From Bordetella ansorpii (GTDB lineage: Bacteria > Pseudomonadota > Gammaproteobacteria > Burkholderiales > Burkholderiaceae_B), in NCBI RefSeq assembly GCF_900078315.1, contig NZ_FKBS01000006.1:62001-126000 (forward strand): 64,000 nt of DNA. Reading direction: 5' to 3'. The notes under the pieces are model-generated. The model searched no databases. It was not told the origin of the DNA and saw only the letters and a program-made list of their open reading frames with translations. The position numbers and the translations under genes are program-made. Position 1 is the first letter of the stretch; each line of letters starts with the position of its first letter. Below, one piece after another: positions 26,872 through 37,090 of the stretch.

Positions 26872-26889
26872 TCACTTCCCAATACAGAA
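26872..26889 (+). repeat. attL: left attachment-site copy (mnmE 3' end)
   Basis: TCACTTCCCAATACAGAA, an exact 18-bp copy of 45472-45489 in the same orientation. It is the reverse complement of the last mnmE codons (Phe-Cys-Ile-Gly-Lys-stop). The mnmE (trmE/thdF) 3' end is the known insertion point of SGI1-type islands. Confidence 0.9.
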
Positions 26890-26949
26890 GGGTTGATTGA
26901 GTCGTATCTTTTTGATTTTAATGATCTTATAGTAGGTCGCTGGCTTGCT

Positions 26950-26968
26950 TGGACCTATTCTTGGACCC
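26950..26968 (+). promoter_or_regulatory. Putative integrase arm-type sites, left end
   Basis: TGGACCT (26950-26956) and TGGACCC (26962-26968), start-to-start 12 bp, 61 bp inside attL. The right end has the same pair with the same 12-bp spacing, so these may be arm-type recombinase binding sites. Inference from symmetry. Confidence 0.5.
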
Positions 26969-27161
26969 AAAGCCGATACGTGTCTCTTGATGGACGTGCA
27001 TGGCGCTTCTTGGACGATCCGTGCTCTGCCCGCGTCGATGAAGCGCGCTGGCTGGCGACTGCTGATCTTGCCATTAACGTCCAATGACTGCTGCAAGTCT
27101 ATTTTCCTACTTTCTGTCGCGGAATACCCAGGAGCCTTTGACCTGTTCCAGCCCAAACAAT

Positions 27162-27257
27162 ACGGGTAACGCGCAGTTCGGATTGTTTACGGCGACAGCG
27201 GTAATGCTGGGGTGAGATGACGGCTCCTTTGGCCATGTGGCCGATACCGATAGGAGC
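27162..27257. repeat. Right copy of a 96-bp direct repeat, leader of the STY4528-like gene
   Basis: Matches 25775-25870. Contains GGCTCC ... GGAGCC and GGCCATGTGGCC inverted repeats that could fold the 5' leader or serve as an operator, and the AGGAG ribosome-binding site of the following gene. Confidence 0.78.
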
Positions 27258-27263
27258 CTTGCC

Positions 27264-28448
27264 ATGTCACATCAACCATCAGACATCATCACCCCGAAAG
27301 CCTTGTTGCTGGATGAGCGGCTGACGCCGCTGGAGCGCAATGCCAGGCTGACTTTCCGTGCTCTAGCCAGCAGCGACGGCACCGTGGTCCTCAGCTACGA
27401 CGCGCTACGCAAATACCTGCCCAGTGCACCGGGCAGCAAGCAGGCGGCCCTTGAAACCGTGTCCAGGGCCGTGCTGTGCCTGCGGCTGTCCACATGGATT
27501 GCCCTGGTCGAATACCGTCGCAACCCCATAACCGGATTTTCCATGGCCAGCCGTTATACCGTGCGCAATCAACCGCTGACCTTCGTCGAAGCATGCCTGG
27601 AAGACGACGATTACCTGCCGTTGCTCGAACGGGCACTCAACCATATCAGCGCGACGATTCGCCAGTTGGCTCAGTCCATCCTCGACGAGGCTTTGCGTCA
27701 GCCTGATGCGCTGGAGAGGTTGCCTGCTACAGCGAGGGAACGCATCGAACAGCTGCGGGGCAATGGCGATGACCATGATCCAGGTGGCCCAAGTGGGTCA
27801 ACGCCACCCGATGGTCGCGGTCCCATCACGAACGGGTCTGTCGAAGCCAGGGACGGCATTCCGAAGTCCGCACCAGTATCCACTGCAACAGTACGTACTG
27901 TAGAAAAAGAAGTATTAAAAGAAGTACATACGTACCCGTCACAATCCGAAGTGCAAGCATCCGGGTCAGCTTTGCCGATCCGCTTCCGGCAACTGCCGCA
28001 GGATCAGCAGCAAATCCTCATTGCGCGTCTCAGGGGCTTGGCGCTGGAACAACGCCAGGCTGTGTTGGCGGAATGGGACGCGCGCTGCGCCTCGGGTGGT
28101 GTGCATAACGCCATTGCCTATCTGTACGGGCTGATCAAGAAGGCGGTGAATGGGATGTTCAAGCTGTGGGCTGCGCGCAAACCTGCTCCGCAGCAAGGGG
28201 CTGCAAAAGTGGGCTGTGGATTGCAAGTGTCGCCGCCTGCAGCCTCTGCATTTCCTGATGTCCCAGCCGTAAAGCCGGCCTCTCGCGAGGTAGTGGAGCA
28301 GTCCTTGGCGCAGATTCGGCAAATCCTGCAGACTCCCGCAAAATCGGTTGGACAGATCATTGAGAGCATGGAGGGCAGTGGTGTGCTACCCACTCGGCGC
28401 AAGAGGATGCCCATTGCAGGAATGCCTGGATTGCTTGGCGCAACGTAA
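27264..28448 (+). CDS. STY4528-family pathogenicity-island replication protein
   Basis: About 394 residues from ATG 27264 with AGGAG 7-8 bp upstream (a longer GTG reading from 27237 is less likely). The N-terminal region (TPKALLLDERLTPLERNARLTFR) and conserved YDALRKYLPSAPGSKQ segment match the STY4528 family found beside ParB/DnaB genes at one end of SPI-7, PAGI and related integrative conjugative elements. The protein is presumed to act in element replication or maintenance, but its biochemistry is unknown. No ICE neighbours survive here, suggesting a relic of a larger element. Confidence 0.8.
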   Translation: MSHQPSDIITPKALLLDERLTPLERNARLTFRALASSDGTVVLSYDALRKYLPSAPGSKQAALETVSRAVLCLRLSTWIALVEYRRNPITGFSMASRYTVRNQPLTFVEACLEDDDYLPLLERALNHISATIRQLAQSILDEALRQPDALERLPATARERIEQLRGNGDDHDPGGPSGSTPPDGRGPITNGSVEARDGIPKSAPVSTATVRTVEKEVLKEVHTYPSQSEVQASGSALPIRFRQLPQDQQQILIARLRGLALEQRQAVLAEWDARCASGGVHNAIAYLYGLIKKAVNGMFKLWAARKPAPQQGAAKVGCGLQVSPPAASAFPDVPAVKPASREVVEQSLAQIRQILQTPAKSVGQIIESMEGSGVLPTRRKRMPIAGMPGLLGAT

Positions 28449-28449
28449 G

Positions 28450-28605
28450 GAATGGCCGTGCCGCCATTAGCGCCGATCTGGCCTATCGACTGGAACTGGC
28501 GGGCATGGGTAGTGCGAGCCAGTATCTGAAGGAGCAGATCGCCTACGACCTGTGGCAGGCTCGGCAGCGACCACATCCGCCGATCAAGCGTCTGCAGACA
28601 CAATG
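28450..28605 (+). pseudogene. HigA/Xre-type antitoxin 3' fragment
   Basis: In one frame about 50 codons read NGRAAISADLAYRLELAG followed by YLKEQIAYDLWQARQR and a stop. That is the C-terminal half of a HigA-family HTH antitoxin, where the pattern NGRAxIS...LRL...AYDLxQA is characteristic. The N-terminal half and the HigB toxin are missing, and no start codon fits. It begins immediately after the STY4528-like stop, so a deletion probably joined the two. Confidence 0.65.
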
Positions 28606-29343
28606 AAAGTGGCGCAGGAATTGCGCCAGCCCTTGGTGATTTAGGTATTGCTGCAATGCTTGGCTCTAGCTATGGGGCCGTCACTGCCCGCCGCAGTGAC
28701 GGCCCGGCGAACTGCAGCAACAATACGGGCCGGCGCGGAACCTCATTGATTGCTGCGTACATGATGATGCCTCGGCACACTGGCCTTGCAATGACCTGCC
28801 GGTGGGTATGAACACCGGAACTTTGGCGCAGGGCAGTAAGCGCCACATGGAGCATCGCCATGCTTTCCATGCCGTTCCCATACGGTTTCCCCGATAGCGC
28901 AGGTTCCTGCAAGCGCTGATCCGGCTTGCCGGATGGAACCATCCCAGGCACACCACAGGCTCGTTCGGTGTGCCTCCCTACCCACGGGCGGAGCCTTTCT
29001 CATCTTCGGCGCGGTTCGTCCCGCCAATCCTTGTTGTCCAGTGCCAGTTGGCGCTTTGCCATACACGGCGTGCATTGCCGGTCGCCCCGACCTGGCACGA
29101 CATACTTGCGCCTTTTTCCATCACTCCACAGGAGGTATCCATCCCAGCACATCGCGTCGTCGTCCCTTGCAACTCCTCCGCCTGGTCTTCCTGCAGGAAG
29201 CGCGGCGGATGCCTCATTCGAGGCCACAGGTGAACTGAGCACCTGGCCCTTGCCCCTACGGGATCTCGCCTTGGCGGGTTGGCACAAACACTGACCCTTG
29301 TATCTCAGCCCCAATAACCGACAACCGATGGAGGGACACTCCG
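28606..29343. other. 738-bp gap with no gene recognised
   Basis: No open frame here has both a plausible start and family-like sequence. It is GC-rich with several short inverted repeats (for example around 28915-28935, CCGGCTTGCCGG). It lies between two ICE relics and may hold non-coding sequence of the parent element. Confidence 0.45.
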
Positions 29344-30207
29344 ATGGACGACCTGACCTATACCCTGCGACAGCTCTGCCTGCGCAACCGCGACGGCAGC
29401 CACGCCACCCAGGCCGACCGGCAGCGCTCGCTGAGCCTGGCCGCTCATCAATTGCGCGAAGCAGGCTTCCGCCAGATGCGTGCCCCTTCGTTGAAGGGCA
29501 AGCATGTCGAAGTCCTGCTGCAACGCTGGCAAGCCGAAGGCCTGTCTACCGGTACATTGAAGAACCGTATGGCGCATCTGCGCTGGTGGGCCGAGAAGGT
29601 TGGCAAGGCAGGCATCTTGCCGGCAGACAACACCAAGCTGGGCATTCCCGAGCGGCGCTATGTGACCAATGAAAGCAAGGCCAAGGAGTTGGGGGATAGG
29701 TTAGACAGGATCAACGACCCTCATGTCCGCATGAGCCTGCGTTTGCAGGCTGACTTCGGCTTGCGGCGGGAAGAGTCCATCAAGTTCCAGCCCCGCTATG
29801 CCGACTGTGGCGACCATATCGCCATCAAGGGATCATGGGCAAAAGGCGGGCGCGATCGGACGGTGCCGATCACGACGCTGGAACAGCGTGCGGTGCTGAA
29901 TGAGGCTCATCGCCTGGCAGGCCAGGGATCATTGATTCCATCGCACAAGACTTACATCCAGCAGCGGCATGTCTACGACGGGCAGTGCAAGGCGGCAGGG
30001 TTGAGCAACATGCACGGGCTGAGGCATCGGTATGCGCAGCTGCGGTATGAGGTGTTGACGGGGTGGAAGGCGCCGGCGGCGGGAGGACCTGATAAAGCTC
30101 AGCTCAATACCAGCCAGCGATTGAGTGACCAACACGCCCGACAGCAGATCGGCCATGAGCTCGGGCATGAAAGGTTGAAAGTGACGTCGATCTATTTGGG
30201 AACCTGA
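29344..30207 (+). CDS. Integrase-domain protein (PF12834/PF12835-type tyrosine recombinase)
   Basis: A 287-residue protein with a SAM-like N-terminal core-binding domain and a tyrosine recombinase catalytic domain. Catalytic residues are visible: Arg141/142 (GLRREES), His224 and Arg227 (HGLRHRY), His275 (LGHERLK) and Tyr284 (SIYLG). This type is common inside ICEs and differs from P4-like integrases. Not located at an island end and convergent with rhuM (stop codons 4 bp apart), it is more likely an internal recombinase of the parent element than the one that integrated the island. Confidence 0.82.
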   Translation: MDDLTYTLRQLCLRNRDGSHATQADRQRSLSLAAHQLREAGFRQMRAPSLKGKHVEVLLQRWQAEGLSTGTLKNRMAHLRWWAEKVGKAGILPADNTKLGIPERRYVTNESKAKELGDRLDRINDPHVRMSLRLQADFGLRREESIKFQPRYADCGDHIAIKGSWAKGGRDRTVPITTLEQRAVLNEAHRLAGQGSLIPSHKTYIQQRHVYDGQCKAAGLSNMHGLRHRYAQLRYEVLTGWKAPAAGGPDKAQLNTSQRLSDQHARQQIGHELGHERLKVTSIYLGT

Positions 30208-30210
30208 GGC

Positions 30211-31245
30211 TTATCCGTCATCTCTGGTGTTCGGCTCACCTGCTGCCAGTTTTTTCACTGCTTTGTCGAAGTCACTTTCAAACAGGCGATCCTGCACAAT
30301 TCTGTATTTCTCAAATTCGCTTTCCGCATGCGTCTGGGCAAGTTTCGCAGAAATCTTGCCGCTGTTCTGTAGCACTTCCCGTTCATCAAATTCGAGGAAA
30401 GCGTCCAGCCGCTTGGACCAGTCTTCCATGCTCATGGGAATCTTGCGGCGAGCACGATCCTCGGCCAGTTCCAGATAGGCGTTGACGATACGCCCGAGTG
30501 AATCCAACTCGTCCTTGGTCAGGTAGTTCTTGGCCACGGTCACATCGGTTTTCAGGATCTTGCCTTCGGGCGCGCTCGCCCAGGAAGTCAGCCCCATATG
30601 TGACTTGCTGCTATCGGCCCGCTTACGGATCAACTCTGCAGCGGTATGGCCATGGATGGCGTAGTGCAATTTGTTCTGTACTTTGGCGAAGAAGGCCTTG
30701 GTGGTCGGTGCATCCTTGTTGTAGTCCACGCTGGTGGCATAGATGTCGGTGATTTTCTGGTAGAAACGTCGCTCGCTGAGGCGGATCTCGCGGATTTCCG
30801 CCAGCAGCCGCTCGAAGTAGTCCTCGCCCAGGAAGCTGCCGTTTTCCATGCGCTGACGATCCAGCACATAGCCCTTGATGGCGAACTCTCGCAGGACGCC
30901 GGTCGCCCATTGGCGGAACTGCGTTGCGCGTATGGAGTTGACCCGGTAGCCGACGGAGATGATGGCGTCGAGGTTGTAGAACTGGGTCTGGTAGTTCTTG
31001 CCGTCACTGGCAGTTATCCGGAATTTCCGGATAACTGCTTCCTCGGTCAGTTCTTGGCTGGTAAAGATGTTCTTCAGGTGCTCGCTGACGGTGCGCACAT
31101 CTACCCCGAACAGCTCAGCCATCAACTTCTGCGACAGCCACAGTGTTTCGTCCTCATAGCGGGCTTCGATGCTCTGTTCGCCGGCCTGGCCAGTGAAGAT
31201 CAGAAACTCGGCTGTGCTGTTGCGGATCAATTTTTTGCCATTCAT
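30211..31245 (-). CDS. rhuM: RhuM-family protein
   Basis: A 344-residue intact RhuM (virulence RhuM) protein. The N-terminal half has the winged-helix-like segment LWLSQKLMAELFGVDVRTVSEHLKNIF, and the central conserved ISVGYRVNSIRATQFRQWA and DRQRMENG segments follow. RhuM genes are named after a Salmonella pathogenicity island and are frequently found next to type I restriction loci, but their activity is unproved. It lies 21 bp after the hsdR stop, as the last gene of the defence cluster. A truncated second copy lies at 25871-26253. Confidence 0.85.
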   Translation of the reverse strand: MNGKKLIRNSTAEFLIFTGQAGEQSIEARYEDETLWLSQKLMAELFGVDVRTVSEHLKNIFTSQELTEEAVIRKFRITASDGKNYQTQFYNLDAIISVGYRVNSIRATQFRQWATGVLREFAIKGYVLDRQRMENGSFLGEDYFERLLAEIREIRLSERRFYQKITDIYATSVDYNKDAPTTKAFFAKVQNKLHYAIHGHTAAELIRKRADSSKSHMGLTSWASAPEGKILKTDVTVAKNYLTKDELDSLGRIVNAYLELAEDRARRKIPMSMEDWSKRLDAFLEFDEREVLQNSGKISAKLAQTHAESEFEKYRIVQDRLFESDFDKAVKKLAAGEPNTRDDG

Positions 31246-31266
31246 ACCAAGCCACCTATGCAGCCA

Positions 31267-34200
31267 TCACTTCGACCAAGCGTTCGACAGTGATTCCGCT
31301 TGCTTCAGCACCAGTTCGATCGCGGCATCCTCACCCACCGGCGGGTACTTCCACTTCTTCAGTGTACGCCGCACCAGAATCCGCAGCTTCGCCCGCACGC
31401 TCTCGCGTACCTGCCAATCCACTGTGGTGCTGTTGCGCAGTTTCTCGGTGATCTCGACGGCGATCTTCTTCAGGGTATCGTCGCCCAACTCCCGCACGGC
31501 GCTTTCGTTGTTGGCCAGCGCATCGTAGAAGGCGATCTCGTCCGGATTCAGTCCCAGCGCCGCTTCGCGTTCCAGCGCTGCCTGGAAGTCCTTGGCCATC
31601 TGGATCAGCTCTTCGATGACCTGCGCCGTTTCCACCGCCCGATTGTGGTACTTGCGCAGAGTTTCCAGCAGGCGGTCGCCGTACTTCTTCTCCTGCACCA
31701 CGTTGTTGCGCGCTCGCGCCTTTATCTCGTCGCGCAGCAGCTTTTCCAGCAGCTCCACCGCCAGGTTGCGGGTCTTCATCTGTCGCACGTCTTCCAGGAA
31801 CTCTTCCGACAGCAGGCCGATGTTGGGCTTGTCCAAGCCCGCCAGAACGAAGATGTCCGCCACCCCGTCTGCCACGATGGCATTGTCCAGAATCTGCTTG
31901 AGCGCGCTGTTCTTGTCCGCGTCGGAACGCTTGCGGTCCACCGTGGTGAACTTGACGATGGCGGCCTTGACGGCGGCGAAGAAGGCAATCTCCGTGCGCA
32001 GGGCGGCAGCATCATCGAGCGTGCTACACAGGGAAAACGCCTTGCTCACCGCCAGCATGGCATCGAGGAAGCGCTGCTTGCCGTCCTTCAGTCCCAGGAT
32101 ATGGTTGGCCACCGGCACCAGCAGCTTCATCGCATCGGTCTCGAACCCGCTGTAATCGAAGCCGTGCATCAACCCGCGCACGATGTCCAGCTTCTCCAGC
32201 AGCACGGCCAGGGCCTCTGCCGCGTTGTGCGCCGGGTCGCCCTTGCCCTTGGATTCGGTATAGGTCTTGAGCGCCGCTTTCAGTTCGTTGGCAATGCCGA
32301 TGTAATCTACCACCAATCCACCGGGCTTGTTGCGGAACACCCGGTTGACGCGGGCAATGGCCTGCATCAGGTTGTGGCCCTTCATGGGCTTGTCCACATA
32401 CATGGTGTGGCAGCAGGGCGCGTCGAAGCCAGTGAGCCACATATCGCGCACGATCACCAGTTTCAACGGGTTTGCCGGGTCTTTGAAGCGCTTTTCCAGG
32501 CGTTTTTTCACCTGCTGGCTGTACAGGTGTGGCTGCAACAAGGGCTTGTCCGCTGCCGAGCCGGTCATGACCACCTTGATTGCACCCTTTTCCGAGTCAG
32601 TGTCGTGCCAATCCGGACGCAAGGCAACGATGGCGTTGTACAGCTCGGCGCAGATGTCGCGGCTCATGCAGACGATCATCGCCTTGCCTTCCAGCGTGGC
32701 GGTGCGTGTCTCGAAGTGCTGCACCAGGTCGGCAGCCACCTGCTCCAGACGCGGCTGCGCGCCCACCAACTTGGTCAGCGCAGCCCAATCACTCTTGGTC
32801 TTTTCCCGGGCGGTGATGTCTTCCTCGTCCTCGATGACCTCATCCACCTGGGCATTGAGCGCGTCGATCTCGGCCTGATTCACGTCCAGCTTGGCTAGAC
32901 GGCTTTCATAGAAGATCGGCACCGTGGCACCATCGTCTACCGCATCCTGAATGTCGTAGATGCTGACGTAGTCGCCAAACACCGCCCGCGTGTCCTTGTC
33001 CTCCAGCGCGATGGGCGTGCCGGTGAAGCCGATGAAGGTGGCGTTGGCCAGCGCGTCGCGCATGTGCTTGGCATAGCCGAATACGTACTTGCCGGTCTTG
33101 GTATCCAGCCGTCCCTTCATGCCGTACTGGCTGCGGTGCGCCTCGTCTGAAATCACCACGATATTGCTGCGATCCGACAACAACGGGTGCTGCTCCTCGT
33201 CGTCTAACAATGCGAATTTCTGCACCGTGGTGAAAATGATGCCGCCCGCCTCGCGCGAAGCCAGCATCTCGCGCAGTTCTTCGCGGCTACCGACCTGCAC
33301 TGGTCTTTGCCGGAGTAGGTCTTCGGCGGCGCAGAAGGTGCCGTACAACTGCCCGTCCAGATCGTTGCGGTCGGTCACCACCACCAGCGTGGGGTTCTTC
33401 ATCTCCGGCTGCTGCAACAGCTTGCCCGCGTAGCAGGCCATGGTGATGCTCTTGCCCGAGCCTTGCGTATGCCACACCACGCCGGCCTTGCGGCTACCGC
33501 GCTGCACTTCCTTGCCATAGGTGGCACGCGGCTCCTGCACCTCTAGCATCCCTTTGTTCGGACTGCTAGCGGCGATCACCGTGGCTTTCACCGCTTCGCG
33601 CACCGCATGGAACTGGTGGTAGCTCGCGATCTTCTTGATGATCTGGTCGGCATCCTGCTCGAACAACACGAAGTGGCGCACGTAGTCCAGAAACAGCGCA
33701 GGCTCGAAGAAGCCGCGCACCAGCGTTTCCAACTCGAACTCCAATAGCGGTCGGTCGTCCTCATTGGCGATCGCCCGCCAGGGCTGCATGCGCTCCTGGT
33801 TGGCCGTGAGCGATCCTAGCCGCGCCGTGAAACCGTCGCTGACCACCACCGCCACATTAGTGTTGAACAGGTCGCTGATCTCATCCTTGTAGGTCTGGAT
33901 CTGGTTGAAGGCATCCCAGATATCGGTCTGCTCGTTGGCGGGGTTCTTCAGCTCGATCACTGCCAACGGCAGGCCGTTGACGAAGGCCACCAGATCGGGA
34001 CGGCGCGGCTGCTTGGTGCCAGCCACGGTGAATTGGCTAACCAGCAGGAAGTCATTGTTGCGTGGGTTGGCGAAGTCGATGAGATTGACCAGATCGCTGC
34101 GTTTCTCGTCGCCCACTGAAAACTCAATCGGAATGCCGGCCAGCAGTAAGCGGTGCACACGACGGTTGCGTGCGATCAGCAGCGGCTCGCTGACCGTCAG

Positions 34201-34416
34201 AAGCTCGTGTGTCGCCTGCTCAAGCGCCGCAGCGGGGATGTGCGGATTGATGCGTGTGAGCGAAACCAACAGGCATTCGCGCAGTACGGTCTGACTATAG
34301 TCGGAGCGGGCAGGTTGGTCTCCATCGGGCGCAATGTCTGGACCCTGTGTGTATGTCCAACCGAGGCTCCCGAACCACCCAATGCAGAGGTCTTCGAGTT
34401 GTTGTTCAGTAATCAT
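31267..34416 (-). CDS. hsdR: Type I restriction enzyme R subunit (motor-endonuclease)
   Basis: A 1049-residue HsdR. Endonuclease domain: Asp141 in RRPDLVAF and Glu155-x-Lys157 in VIELKNP (PD-(D/E)xK). Helicase: Walker A TQGSGKS at about 317-323, DEAH at 424-427, with the downstream SF2 motifs in order ([14 protein letters not shown]). The C-terminal about 100 residues are the helical region of the type I R subunit ([20 protein letters not shown]). It assembles with HsdM and HsdS into the restriction complex that translocates and cuts unmodified DNA. Start ATG overlaps the FRG gene stop as ATGA. Confidence 0.95.
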   Translation of the reverse strand: MITEQQLEDLCIGWFGSLGWTYTQGPDIAPDGDQPARSDYSQTVLRECLLVSLTRINPHIPAAALEQATHELLTVSEPLLIARNRRVHRLLLAGIPIEFSVGDEKRSDLVNLIDFANPRNNDFLLVSQFTVAGTKQPRRPDLVAFVNGLPLAVIELKNPANEQTDIWDAFNQIQTYKDEISDLFNTNVAVVVSDGFTARLGSLTANQERMQPWRAIANEDDRPLLEFELETLVRGFFEPALFLDYVRHFVLFEQDADQIIKKIASYHQFHAVREAVKATVIAASSPNKGMLEVQEPRATYGKEVQRGSRKAGVVWHTQGSGKSITMACYAGKLLQQPEMKNPTLVVVTDRNDLDGQLYGTFCAAEDLLRQRPVQVGSREELREMLASREAGGIIFTTVQKFALLDDEEQHPLLSDRSNIVVISDEAHRSQYGMKGRLDTKTGKYVFGYAKHMRDALANATFIGFTGTPIALEDKDTRAVFGDYVSIYDIQDAVDDGATVPIFYESRLAKLDVNQAEIDALNAQVDEVIEDEEDITAREKTKSDWAALTKLVGAQPRLEQVAADLVQHFETRTATLEGKAMIVCMSRDICAELYNAIVALRPDWHDTDSEKGAIKVVMTGSAADKPLLQPHLYSQQVKKRLEKRFKDPANPLKLVIVRDMWLTGFDAPCCHTMYVDKPMKGHNLMQAIARVNRVFRNKPGGLVVDYIGIANELKAALKTYTESKGKGDPAHNAAEALAVLLEKLDIVRGLMHGFDYSGFETDAMKLLVPVANHILGLKDGKQRFLDAMLAVSKAFSLCSTLDDAAALRTEIAFFAAVKAAIVKFTTVDRKRSDADKNSALKQILDNAIVADGVADIFVLAGLDKPNIGLLSEEFLEDVRQMKTRNLAVELLEKLLRDEIKARARNNVVQEKKYGDRLLETLRKYHNRAVETAQVIEELIQMAKDFQAALEREAALGLNPDEIAFYDALANNESAVRELGDDTLKKIAVEITEKLRNSTTVDWQVRESVRAKLRILVRRTLKKWKYPPVGEDAAIELVLKQAESLSNAWSK

Positions 34417-35690
34417 CTCACCTCCCCTGTCTGCTGCTTCACCGCATCCATGATTTGCTCGACCACTTCATCACGTAGTTGCGATGGATAGCCATTCTTT
34501 CGCAACGTGACTCGGATAACGTTACGCATTCGAGCCTGAGCGTCTTCGCGCTTGTCCCAATCTACAACCTGGTGTTTGGAAATATCGCGGGACAGCTCGC
34601 TGGCAATCAACGCGATACGCCCTGGTTCCACTTGCTGTGCGTCAGGATGAGCACGCAAGATGGCCTCAATGCTGAAAGACATTTGCTCCGAATCAATGAT
34701 GGGAGCCTCCACAACGCCCACAGATGGAACAGAAGGCACTTGAACAACTTGAGTAGCCATCGAGCGCTCACGCTTTGCTGCCTGTGCAAGGCTGGCCTCT
34801 TCCTCCGCTTCGGCGGTTGCGATATTGCAATAATCAGACGCGCCGATCAGATCAGGAAAGAGGCTGGCATGATGCACGTTCATCCGCCGCAGATGGCGCA
34901 AGCAAACATCACGTTCTTCGTTACGGATATAGATCTTGCAGATGTATCTAGCCAATAAATCGGGCTGATCCTCTTCTGCTGCAGAGCGCAGCTCCTCATC
35001 CTCAAAAGCCTTGTCGTCGGCTAAAACATTCGCCAGCTTGTTTTCTATCGTGGCATCGTCAGGGGAGAAGGTGAACAGTCCGGCCTGATTAACCAATCTC
35101 CCATAGCTATCCTTGCGCGGCTCCCAAAGTCGGATGCCTGTTTCGCCCTCATTCTCTAGAATAAAACTTTTGTTAAGCACATAGACAACCCGGTAGGTGT
35201 TTTCCTCTTCATCCTTGCTGTCGGCCTTTGCAAAAGCAAAAAACAAAGCAACATAAGGAGAGTATGTCCAGTCCAACAAAGGCGTCATCAGCCCGTGATG
35301 CTGACCAATGGACCAAAGCTCGTCATTTTCATCTACAAGACTGTTGTCGCTTAGTCGCCCACGAATCGCTCTCTTGAAGCGTTCAAGCTGGGCTTCAGCC
35401 AAATTCTTGGTAACTATCCCATTGGCAGATAGGCGACCTAATGTAGGCATAAGGCTCCAATCAGAGCGGCGTTGCCCACGAAAAATCAGTTGTACGCCAA
35501 AACGATTAAAGAATGGGCTCTCTAGTAGCTCAGCGTAATTTCGCCAAGACTCCAAGCGTGTTACCGGGATACGACCGCTGCGCTCGTCCGCCATGACTTC
35601 AAAGCACTTTTCACCAGTTCTCCAGACCGGAATTCTCTCGAAATAATCTGTGCGTTGTTCTTCTGGGAGGGGGCTCTCTTGTTGAGTCAT
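34413..35690 (-). CDS. FRG-domain protein with HsdR-like C-terminal domain
   Basis: A 425-residue protein placed by 4-bp overlaps between hsdS and hsdR. The FRG domain carries Phe70-Arg71-Gly72-Gln in [10 protein letters not shown], then [16 protein letters not shown] (about 128-145) and a later acidic region. The last 80 or so residues resemble the end of the neighbouring Hsd[13 protein letters not shown] here against [11 protein letters not shown] there, both followed by a helix with VLEQA/IMDAV-type residues. FRG domains are common in prophage and defence contexts without known activity. Docking onto the type I complex through this shared domain is inference. Confidence 0.83.
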   Translation of the reverse strand: MTQQESPLPEEQRTDYFERIPVWRTGEKCFEVMADERSGRIPVTRLESWRNYAELLESPFFNRFGVQLIFRGQRRSDWSLMPTLGRLSANGIVTKNLAEAQLERFKRAIRGRLSDNSLVDENDELWSIGQHHGLMTPLLDWTYSPYVALFFAFAKADSKDEEENTYRVVYVLNKSFILENEGETGIRLWEPRKDSYGRLVNQAGLFTFSPDDATIENKLANVLADDKAFEDEELRSAAEEDQPDLLARYICKIYIRNEERDVCLRHLRRMNVHHASLFPDLIGASDYCNIATAEAEEEASLAQAAKRERSMATQVVQVPSVPSVGVVEAPIIDSEQMSFSIEAILRAHPDAQQVEPGRIALIASELSRDISKHQVVDWDKREDAQARMRNVIRVTLRKNGYPSQLRDEVVEQIMDAVKQQTGEVR

Positions 35691-37090
35691 TGAGCATCCT
35701 CATTAAATGGGCACGAAACAGAAAGTTCTCCAGACATAAGTTTGGGGAGAAGCGTGTCACGCGTTAGAGCCAGTTTCCGCCCTTGTGCATCATGCCTCCG
35801 CTCCAGAATCGGACTAACCATTCGAAAGAATACTTCTAAGACCGAATTCGGGGGGGCAACTACCAGCTCGGCCTCAAGGAAATGGGACGTTTGAAAATTG
35901 GCAATTCCGGTACTCTGATTCTGATACTCCCAAGTCTTTCCTTGTTGATAGATGTAGGACAGATGCAAACTAAGTACTACACCAACCTCAATACTGACAG
36001 GCCTCAAAAGTCGGCAAAAGCTGGCAGGCTCGACTGGACAGTCAAACTCCCGCAGCGCGTTGGCAGTCATATAAAATGATCTGCCTGTAGGCTGATTTTT
36101 GCTGCCACCTGAAACCTCCAGAACAATATCGCCAACCTGTAGGCGCCGTGTGGCGAGCTTCTTCTGATTCGTATATCGAATGGGTACTCGGCTTAATTGA
36201 GCTTGATCTAAGTCGGGGATGTCAGTTCCGCGAATGATGGCAACACGCGTGTCTTTCACAGTATCCGGTGCTTCTATCCCCCAATCGCCGCCAATGGTGT
36301 ACGAAAGCAATGAACCAAAGGGAACAAGACTCCATCCCTTTGGAGTTTCTCCCAACTCCGACTCTTCCATGGCATCGGGAAACAGCGCGGCGGTGGCGGC
36401 TAGTTGGTCGTGGTGCTCGCGGGGCATCTGGTCGAGCTCGGCGTCGGTCTTGCCGCTAGTGGCGCGCATGGCGGCGCGCAGCGGGTCTTGGCCTTGTTCG
36501 ATGGCGGCGATCTTGGCCTTGACCGGATCGAAGTCGACGAACCAGGACTTGAAGATGGCTTGCGCCATGGCTTCGAGGGTTTGGTTGATGCGGCGGTTGA
36601 GGTCGATCTTGTTATCAAAAGAACGAAGTGTTTTGGCTATCGCACGCTGCTCTTCGATGGACGGCAATTCAAATTTAAACTGTGCCAGCGCATCTTTATC
36701 TCCGCGTGGCATTTTTGCACCCTTGGATGTTCTAATGCTGAACTCGGTGAATTTTTCCCACCGACAAAGATTATTTAGAAACCCAGGGCGCAAAGCAGTT
36801 TCGTCTTTAGTGCGAAAGACCAATACATCATTTGAGCAGTATCCATCAAACTCTGCTTGCCAAACTTTCTTGAAATATGTGCGAATATTAGAGAACAGCG
36901 TATCGCCAATAATAAATTTCGTCACGCTTCCACTTTTTGGCACGGTTACTGCTATTTCCACGCCCCCAAAGTCTGCCTGCATGTTCTCAGTTGAAACGTA
37001 TGTCGCATAGGCTGCATCTTGTGCTTTGGCCTTCTCGGAAACAAAATCCACTAATTCACCGAAAACTGTTGGTCTCCACTTAGAAGCCAT
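35687..37090 (-). CDS. hsdS: Type I restriction enzyme specificity subunit
   Basis: About 467 residues from ATG 37090 (an earlier in-frame ATG at 37147 lies inside hsdM). Two target-recognition domains are separated by the conserved spacer with AIAKTLRSFDNKIDLNRRINQTL, followed by WFVDFDP and the second TRD; a final conserved region (RRHDAQGRKLALTRDTLLPKLMSG) closes it. It recognises the bipartite DNA target and holds two HsdM subunits. The start overlaps the hsdM stop by 11 bp and its stop overlaps the FRG start by 4 bp. TRD sequences are too variable to predict the target. Confidence 0.93.
   Translation of the reverse strand: MASKWRPTVFGELVDFVSEKAKAQDAAYATYVSTENMQADFGGVEIAVTVPKSGSVTKFIIGDTLFSNIRTYFKKVWQAEFDGYCSNDVLVFRTKDETALRPGFLNNLCRWEKFTEFSIRTSKGAKMPRGDKDALAQFKFELPSIEEQRAIAKTLRSFDNKIDLNRRINQTLEAMAQAIFKSWFVDFDPVKAKIAAIEQGQDPLRAAMRATSGKTDAELDQMPREHHDQLAATAALFPDAMEESELGETPKGWSLVPFGSLLSYTIGGDWGIEAPDTVKDTRVAIIRGTDIPDLDQAQLSRVPIRYTNQKKLATRRLQVGDIVLEVSGGSKNQPTGRSFYMTANALREFDCPVEPASFCRLLRPVSIEVGVVLSLHLSYIYQQGKTWEYQNQSTGIANFQTSHFLEAELVVAPPNSVLEVFFRMVSPILERRHDAQGRKLALTRDTLLPKLMSGELSVSCPFNEDAQ

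Larger units (their letters stand above)
26689..27263. other. Non-coding region carrying the island's left end
   Basis: 575 bp with no supportable gene. It holds the left 18-bp attachment copy, the putative arm sites just inside it, and the right 96-bp repeat that leads into the STY4528-like gene. Short open frames here have no ribosome-binding site or recognisable product. Confidence 0.6.

Noticed and set aside
26893-27087. Short open frame beside attL
   Set aside because: No ribosome-binding site or family-like sequence; it overlaps the putative arm sites.
28670-28951. Minus-strand open frame of 93 codons in the ICE gap
   Set aside because: No recognisable domain and no ribosome-binding site; overlapping frames are equally open, as expected for GC-rich non-coding DNA.
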